A stretch of 64,000 bases of DNA from Tubulanus polymorphus (taxonomy: Eukaryota; Nemertea; Palaeonemertea; Tubulaniformes; Tubulanidae). Location: contig NC_134026.1 of the NCBI RefSeq assembly GCF_964204645.1, positions 17,566,650-17,630,649 on the forward strand, in the 5' to 3' direction. Shown here one piece after another: positions 51,601 to 60,600 of this stretch (position 1 is its first letter; the number at the start of each line of letters is the position of its first letter). The notes below the pieces were generated by a model that saw nothing but the letters and a program-made list of their open reading frames with translations, searched no databases and was not told the DNA's origin. A program made the translations under genes and the position numbers.

Positions 51601-54600
51601 CAAAATAACAATATCCCGAGCAGAGCAAATGTGTCAATGAGAATCTCAAAATTCCTCTTTCTGCTCCTCTACTACTTTTTAAAAATATTTCCCTAAATTA
51701 TTATTAGAAAATGCCGATAGTAAGACCGTGGGAAAGTTTTTATCGTTGAATAGGGGAATCACGGCGGCAGAGTGCACCTGTGATAAGGCGGAAATAGTTC
51801 CATCTAAAGGCAAAGCTTTTAAATTATTACCGTAAAAACTGGCATATAAGTCTACGCAGCGTATAAGTCGAGGTCGATTTTTAGATCTACATTTCATGAT
51901 TTTAACATATATTGATTGGTACCTGGGGATATTTGGTTACCATGATCAATTGCAAAGTTGTAGTTTATGACATGTTCTATGATTGTGGTGAGTTTCAAGG
52001 TCATTGGGTTTTGCATATGGTCACCAAGGGGCGTTGAATAGTAGAATAACTTAGTATTTCCTTATTAGATTGGTACGTAGGGCTATTTTGTTACCATGAC
52101 CCATTGCAAAGTTGTAGTTTATGACATGTTCTATGATTGTGGTGAGTTTCAAGGTCATTGGGTTTTGCATATGGTCACCAGGGGGCGTTGAATAATACAA
52201 TAACTTAGTATTTCTATATTATATTTGTACCTACGCATATTTTGTTACCACAATCAATTGCAAAGTTGTAGCTCATGACATCGTCTATGATTGTGGTGAG
52301 TTTCAAGGACATAAGTTATTCTAATAAGTTATTCACCAGGGGGCGTTGAATAGAAGAAGAACTTGGTATTTCCTTATTAGATTGGTACCTAGGGATATTT
52401 GGTTACCATGATCAATTGCAAAGTTGTAGTTCATGACATGTTTTATGATTGTGGTGAGTTTCAAGGTCATTGGTTTTTGTATATGGTCATCAGGGGCATT
52501 GAATATTGAAATTATTAGATTGTTGAGCATTTGAAACAACTTCCCAAGTGGGCATGGTGTCCCTGGACCCCTAGTTTCATTGGTAATCGTTATAATTACT
52601 TTATTTTGTTTGTTTTATCTGTTTTCGCGGTATCAGCGCTCTTCACATGGCACGTGTTTATCCACTGGTATAGACGCACTGCATGCAGTGTGTCAGACTG
52701 TGCGACAGTGTGCTACTCTGTGTATACCTCTTTAAATTTCGTCATACCTCGTCGGTTAATATCTCCCTTACCTGATAAATACTAGGGAGTCAAGGTCATT
52801 TCAGTGGTAAATTGTGGGTTTAAATACTTGACTTCTATGGCTGTTTATTGTCACCGTAATAACCATGAAAATAATTCTTCGGTAAAAATAGTATTAATTT
52901 TTACGATATGATATAATTACGGTACATATACGGTAAATATTATTGTATGTTCATCTAGATACTAGAAAGGTTGTAAACCACTTTGCCTATGGGAAACTAT
53001 TGGTTTATGTATGTTTCTAGCTGCATTTGCAACCCAAAAACTAGCCTGATTGAAATCATTATTAGTGACTGATTGGATCAGTCACTAATAATACACCAGC
53101 AACCATCTCAGTTTCATCAGTTTTCTTTCATATCTGGAAAATGGTCAACATCCTTTAACATCTTGGTATTTGCCAATGTTCACAACGCCGCGTTGAATTT
53201 TAAAACGTCAAGTTGTCGAGCACTTCATACCACTTTCCAAGTTGACATGGTGTTCCTGGACCCCTAGTTTTAAGCCATTCGGGCTTATGTTATACCCATG
53301 GGTCTTAGTAATGGTCTGGTATGCATCTGTGCATCAGTTTTCTTGTGAACACTACAGACCACTATTTTTGACCAATTGTCAGAGATGAGAATTCCCCGCG
53401 GATCCGCGGTTTCCCGCGGATTTCAGTATTGAAAAATATCAATTTTCCAAATAGTCCAAAAATGATGTAAAAATATGGGGGGGGGGGGTGATGATCTCAC
53501 TCAATTGGTCCGGCGCGATCGGTAATCAGGTGAACCTTAAAAGCGTTCAGTGCCTGTTTTACTTATCGTCACGTAAAAGTATCGCATTTCAATGCATATT
53601 CATTGCAACACAGTGATTTTGTATGTACATTTGTACTACGATGAGTTTGTATGTATTTTATCGATCGGTTGCAGACACGCACGCACAGCAACAGTAGTAA
53701 CGTATATAGGTCTACTTACTGTTGTGGCGAACGCTTTCGGATATTATACACTACTTGGTGATGATTTTTAGTGAGCATTCATCGGCGCATTTTTACTGCA
53801 ATAATTCAGGGCTCGACCCGTAATGCATGAGATGCTGAATGTCATCAAATGAGGATGTACCACATTGGAACTAGCCATTACCTTCCAAAATATAATAGTC
53901 GTTCATGGGTTCGAGATCGCTCTAAGTGCTCGGAAAACGTATTTAATTTCTAAAATTTTCTTGGGGGAGGGCCCCCAAACCCCCCCGAAATAGCCTTCGG
54001 CGCTCGCTAGTGCTGACGGCTACGCCGTCAGCTGGTTCGCGTATGTCACTCAAGAAAAATAACCCGCGGATTTTACAGGTCGGCGTTCTCATCCCTGAAT
54101 TGTCATAAGGCAAGCTCATTATACTAAGGTCTATCTAATCTAGGGAAAATGTCTCTAAATTTTCAATATATATTTTACTTAACCCTTTCGGTGCGTCTAC
54201 ACCGCAGTGCGGTGTATGAATCGGTAATGGATTTTGCTAGTACACTGCACTGCGGTGTATTGATGTAATTGGTTTTTAGTTTTTATCTCAATACAAAGAT
54301 GACAGCATCTGTCAGACATAATGAAATATTAGTACCTAAGGATACACTGCGCCGCGGTGTAGACGCACTTTAGTGCACTTTAGTGCTATTCCCGTTATTC
54401 AACATTTTCCCAAATTTTTGCATTTTCTCCAGCACTTAGGGTATTAATAAGTCAGCGCGGAAAGGGTTAATGCGTATGCAGGGAAGTATTGCTCATTGTA
54501 TGAGCAATGTATTAATATTGTATGAGTTTGTACGGTACAGATTAGAATCATCTACGTTTATTTTCCGTTTCGTTTACGTTTGAAATGGAAATTGATTGGG

Positions 54601-57600
54601 GTATTGGGAAAGATATTAAAGGCATTATTGGCTTTATAACCCGTTCCAATTGTGTATGCAATGCGCTTCAATTGGAATGATAAACGAGAACACGCAAATG
54701 ATGCGCAATTTTCATTAGGCGTAAGTTAACTGTAAGCAGTACCCTAGTTTATCAAGGGACATTCTTTGAAGACATTTGCTTTATGTGATTTTTAGAAGCA
54801 AGTATTTGTGATTTTTGTTAACCCTTTCAGCGTGTCTACATAACATTGCAGTGTATAAATCACAAATCATAAGACACACTTTAGCAGTCACCATTATACA
54901 ATGAAAATGTACTGTGGTGGAATTTTCCAAAATTGTCAAATCCTGTGCTTTAGAGTATGAATTTGTCAGTACTTAAAGGGGTGAATTTGTGACCAACAGC
55001 ATTAAGCCATATTTGGGGTTCGAGAAATCCAAATAGGCCTATGGGCATTTGGAGTTGGAAACTTTTGGTAGTGGCGCAATCATATGCTTCTAACTAGATT
55101 GACCTTTACTATATAGATGCCATCAATATCAGTGTCTCTCTATCATAGAAATTAAGGGAAGGATTGAGAAGATCAGTTCAGTTAATAAAATCACGTAATG
55201 CATTCTGATTGAGCCATTTTATGAAAAGCAATTGTGTATCTTATAGGTCAGAAAGGCATTGGTTTCAAGTCAGTTTTCAGAATAACAGATAAACCTGAAG
55301 TCCATAGCAATGGATTTCATGTCTGCTTCGATGCGACTAGTGGACCAACTGGTTATATTTTACCTCACTGGATTGAAGATAAAACACCAGAGACAGCTAA
55401 CAAGTAAGCAATTATTTACTTCATATATGTAGTATGTGTACAAAAATGCCAGTTCAACCCCTTCAGATATGGCTATACGTATATAATGATTACTATGGAT
55501 GTCGGCTGTATATCGAGACAGTACCGAATTAGTACCTAACTTAAAATGTACGTATATTGTGGAAAACTATTGCTTTAGCCTTAAAAGGAAGAAGACAAAG
55601 TGAGATTCTGCAGATTCTAATGGTATAAACTGTTTATTAAACTGGAATAGAAATGGAGTATTTGATGAGATTAATGGTTTTTCATCAAAGCTATGTGAAA
55701 TCAGCTGAATTTTGCAAATAAAATATAATGTCTGTAAACTCATGGAATGAAAAATTATTGTTAAAATCAAAAGTTACCATGGGTGAAGTTTAGCCCAGAA
55801 CTTCAATACACTGGCCCGGAATTTAGTTGGAGCACTCAGAATTTATGAATATTATGAACGTGCTATGTTTACAAGGTAGTTGGTTTCTGTATATGTTCTC
55901 CAGGGGTGTTGAGTATTGAATTGTCAGATTGTTGAGCATTTCAAACCGCTACCGAGTGGACATGGTGTTCCTGGAACCCTAGTTTGAAATATTGAATGTC
56001 TCCCCCCTTTGAAAAATCCTGTAAATCCCTGTTAATTATTTAATCTATGGGTGATGGGTGAGATATTGCATTTGCTACCAATTATTGCTAGCAATTTCTG
56101 CTTACATTTGTCACAAGTCTCCAAATTGGATATTCAACTGATATTTTTCATACTGTTGCCTGCATAATGCAAATCAACATCATATGCTTTTTATTTAAGA
56201 TGGATGACCAAGATACATTTACCAGTCAAGACAGATCCGGAGAATGATGCATACACAGCTTCATTAGCGCATCGTTTCCATGATATTAAACCATCATTAT
56301 TACTGTTCCTTCATCGTCTGCGCAGTCTCAGTATTATCAATAAGGTATGTATAACTCATTACCAACAAGGCTATCCCAAAAATATGTTCGGCTAGAGAAA
56401 TCGAACTGACCCTCAGGAAAGTGTTTCTATTGATATGTTTTTTGAAACCTAAATTTTTATGCCCTTAAGTTGAGAGGGCCATATAGATTTTCCTGCATCT
56501 GAATACGCCGCTGCAAGTGATGTTAACAGCCTAGACACCCAATTGTTGTTTGGGTAGAACCCTATTTAAAATTGGGTCGATTCGTTTTAAATTATGGCCA
56601 CCTAGGGCCTACAAGAACAACGAAGTCAACGGCCTAGAGGCCGCAATTGCTGACCAATTTTTTTTTTCAATCTTGGTAAGTACGGCATCACTTGGGGCAG
56701 AACCCTATTTAATAGTGGGTCAATTCAATTCAAATAATGGCCACCAGGGGCATGACATGAGAAACAACATTAACAGCCTTAGAGGCTGCAATTGTCGACT
56801 GATTTATTTCTTACTTGGTACACAAGTAGGGCATCACTTCAGGCAGAACCCTATTTAATAGTTGGTCAATTTGATTCAAATGATGGCCACCAGGGGCCGA
56901 CAAAAAATGACGTTAACAGCCTAGAAGCCGTACAACTGTTGACAAATTTTTCTTACACTTGGTACACAATTAGGGCATCACTTGGGGCAGAGCCCTATTT
57001 AAAATTAAGTCCATGCAATTTGAATTATGGCCATCAGGGGAAAATAGCCTAGTGACTTCAACTGTTGACCAATTTTTTAAAACTTAGTATACATGTTGTG
57101 TAATATCATTCTTATAGAAATAATTGTGGCCACGATATGGCAAACGCATTTACCACAAACCCTGTAACTTCACATGTGGCGGTGAATTTCAGGCCGGGGG
57201 TATTCAACGCTTTGCCTCATTCTAGTCTATTTTTATGCCCCCGGCTCAACTTTAGTTGAGAGGGGGCATATAGATATACCCCTGTCTGTATGCGCCGCCG
57301 CCGCAAGTGACGTTAACAGTCTAGAGGCCGTAATTGTTGAACGATTGTTTTCAAATTTGGTACATAAGTAGGATATCACTTGGGCCAGAACCCTATTTAA
57401 AATTGGGTCGATTCGTTTTAAATTATGGCCACCAGGGGGCCGACATGAAAAACGACGTTAACAGCCTAGAGGCCGCAATTGTTGACCGATTGTTTTAAAA
57501 CTTAGTACACAACTAGGGTATCACTTGGGGTAGAACCCTATTTCAGGGCTGCCAACCCTCCCGAATTATTCGGAATCCTCCCGATTTGCGTGAAGAAATT

Positions 57601-60600
57601 CCGACGATACGATCGGGTATACAAAATTCCGATTTTTATTTTCCTTTTTCGGCGATGTCCGATTTTCCACCCGCCAGCGCGTTGTAACACAATATGATGA
57701 CTTGGTAGAACAGAATTGAATAGGTGGGGAATTTATGTGCACGCGCGCGGTGGATGAGTGCGTCGCTATATATACTGTGTACGTGGGTTAGGCGATAAAC
57801 AGCGCTTACTAGCGCGCGCGTGTGTGTGTGTGTGTATGAGAGTAGCTGTGTTATTGATTTTATCTACGCATGGCGCACGATTATTTCGTAGTAGGAGAGC
57901 AGCTTCTTAATTTGTTACAAGAATCAAAATAAAGTTAAGTCGTTTTAAAATACGTTGTTTTAAATCATTCTTGTGAAAATATCATGACATGTGGCAAAAT
58001 GTGATTGTTATTGTCAAATTCCTCCGCATCGTTTCGGAGAAGAATCGGTTTACTGCGGTAATTAGCTCGTTTTCGCAGCGCGATGAGCATTCGAAGATCC
58101 GGGTTAGATTTCAACGTGTGGACTCGTTATTTGTGGTTGAAATGTTTCGGTAAGCAATTGCTTTGTTAGTTTGAACCTTAATGTTGTCACTCTTGTTTTA
58201 GTTTGATTTAAAAAGATAATTTAAGATGCTTTTGAGCAGTGCATCTCAAAGTAAACTTTTAGTTCGCATATTTGGCAGATGGCAGCACCATCGAGTTGCA
58301 TGTAGATTTAGAGACTTTTTACTGTTTGTATCTTTCAGTTCTGTACATGGAGTCTCTCTAGGACAGTATTGTGGAATTGATGCTGGAAATTGATACATTC
58401 GCATGACAGCTGTATAGTGTTATGTAATTCGTTTGACAATTTATGCCAGTTTTATGTTCTTATTTTTTAGTCTATTGTATATTTTTGATAAACACTGTTG
58501 ATTTTTATCTTTCATAAAATAATAAAGAAAAAATACATTCTGTAGAATTTGCTGATTTTTTATTTTGCTAATAGATAATTCCATATTTTCATATCCAGCT
58601 TTCATATATTGCATGTGAAAGGTATTCCTAATTGAAAGCAAAATATTCCTACTTGGAAAAAGTCACAATTTCTTCGGTTTCAATATATTCCTATTGAAAC
58701 CTTCAATGTTCCTAATTAATCTGCCATTCATCCCTAAATGAAATTTTGAAAGGTTGGCAGCCCTGCTATTTAGAATTCGGTCGATTTGATTTAAATTTTA
58801 GCCACGAGGGGGCCGACATGAAAAACTACGTTAACAGTCTAGAGGCCGTAGTTGTTGATCGATTGTTTTCAAACTTGGTACAGGCCGGGGGCATTCGAGG
58901 GCATATTACATTTCAATATAATGTTGTTTAGAATAATAAGTTATCACGCCAGACTTCATCAATATCTGTGCTGCCGCATAATGTGAACGCCCTTCTCCTC
59001 CGGCGATCGTGAGGGGTAATCAGGGGTCGAACATGTAATATTAATCATTCGATTCGACAATCCGACGATTCGCTGGTACCTCGTCGCGGCGGCTTTGTTG
59101 GGGGTGTACAGCCTTGGCTCCAACCACCAGTAGAAAAGAAGTTACTCCACGGCCTCTCCAACAACCTGCGACAAACAATATTTCATAATAACCAAATATT
59201 TATTCATCAACAGTTAGGTACGTTACCGCCATTCGCGGAATCAATACGATGAATGACCACACTTATACAACATTCTTTTAACATCAATACACATTTAACA
59301 AGGCATTCATACAAACAAGAAACCGACTCACCTGCGACAAACAATATTTCATAATAACCAAATATTTATTCATCAACAGTTAGGTACGTTACCGCCATTC
59401 GCGGAATCAATACGATGAATGACCACACAAACCCACAACCAGAACATAACCGAGAGGGCGCCACAGGCTGGAGTGTCGTTCAGAAAACAAAAGATTGTTC
59501 AACTAATGTCATTTATGAATGTCTGTCACAATAAACTAAAAGGTAGATTGTTCCATAAAGTTGGAGCAGCTGAGGCAGAAGCTCTTTTACCGTCAAAATT
59601 GTATGGAAAGGTACATGAGACAGGATAACTTGATTTGTAGATCTCAGACATCGGCTAGGTCTATGAAAAGACCGCACTTGTTTAATATAGAGGGAAACCT
59701 CATTTAATGCTCCAAAAACCATTGAAACTATTTTGAACTCGATACGTTTGCGGTATATTTGCATGCATATTGATATTCTTTCTTTTCTGGTAAGAGCGGT
59801 CAATATATTTCTACAATTTAAGAATAACCCTTTGATAAAACCTTTGATAAATCAAATTATAGTGACTCGCAGATAGTTGATACAAAGTTGATAGTTGATA
59901 CATGAGACTGGATCGTCTTTTGAAATGTCTGGTCTCGGGCAGTTACAGGATCCCCCAACACCCAGCATGATATCCACGGTTGCTGGAAAACTGACTTAAA
60001 AATCATATTCGCAAATATCTTTTTGATCTCCTTAGATCCATCTCTAGCGTGTGCGTGTGAGAACTAACATTTCGACACAACTTTGTTTTTTTTCCTAACT
60101 GGGCTAAAAGTTAGGAAATCGAGAAGTTGAGAAAACTCAGTTTCTCTTCAAAAAGTTGTGTGTGTTTGTGAACCTAGGCATTAAGCTCATAATTGCATAT
60201 TTTGTCATGCAACCTAATCATTCCATTTGGTTCTGATCTTGAAAAAATTGGATTATGCTTATAAGCCTGAAGTACCGTTTTTTCTGGCCAAAAAGCCAAG
60301 GGCAGTTTTCAGCCTAAAATACATGCACTTCATAAAGCTTTACCCAAAGCTGAAGCCTTTTATCAGAGAGTTTAGTAAGCAACAATTGAGGGGATGAGCT
60401 TGGGGTTCATTCATTTGAAGGATGGTTGGATTAGAGTACATGTTCCCCAGGGGCTGTTGAATATTGAAATTGTCAAATTGTTGAGCATTTCAAACCATTT
60501 CCCATGGGTACTGTGTCCCTGGACCTGTAGTTTTAAATGTTCATGCGTTTTAGATCGAAAATTCTACTTTGGAAATGACACGACGTGATGTTGGCATGGA

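Larger units (their letters stand above)
44076..51674. mobile_element. Large TIR element carrying a FEN/PIN-CXC gene (intron 14)
   Basis: Inverted repeats of ~290-310 bp bound it: 44108-44415 (TCAGGGCTTTCATTTCATAT...) and 51126-51416 in reverse (TCAGGGCTTTAATTTCATAT...). They are similar along their length; the left has a ~20-bp extra piece near 44350. TA flanks both (44106-44107, 51417-51418) as a possible 2-bp target duplication. A further 14-bp inverted pair, TAGTAGAGGAGCAG, lies outside at 44076-44089 and 51661-51674, so the true ends are unsettled. Inside are a decayed minus-strand gene, a 61-bp minisatellite and two MITEs. Superfamily unknown to me. The element lies in antisense to the host gene. 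Confidence 0.75.

Noticed and set aside
43457-55403. HSP90 or sacsin as the gene name
   Set aside because: The motif order and the ERLGRSLERLSRDLY lead-in fit NO VEIN-type proteins better. HSP90 middle and C-terminal domains and sacsin repeats are not seen, so no gene symbol is given.
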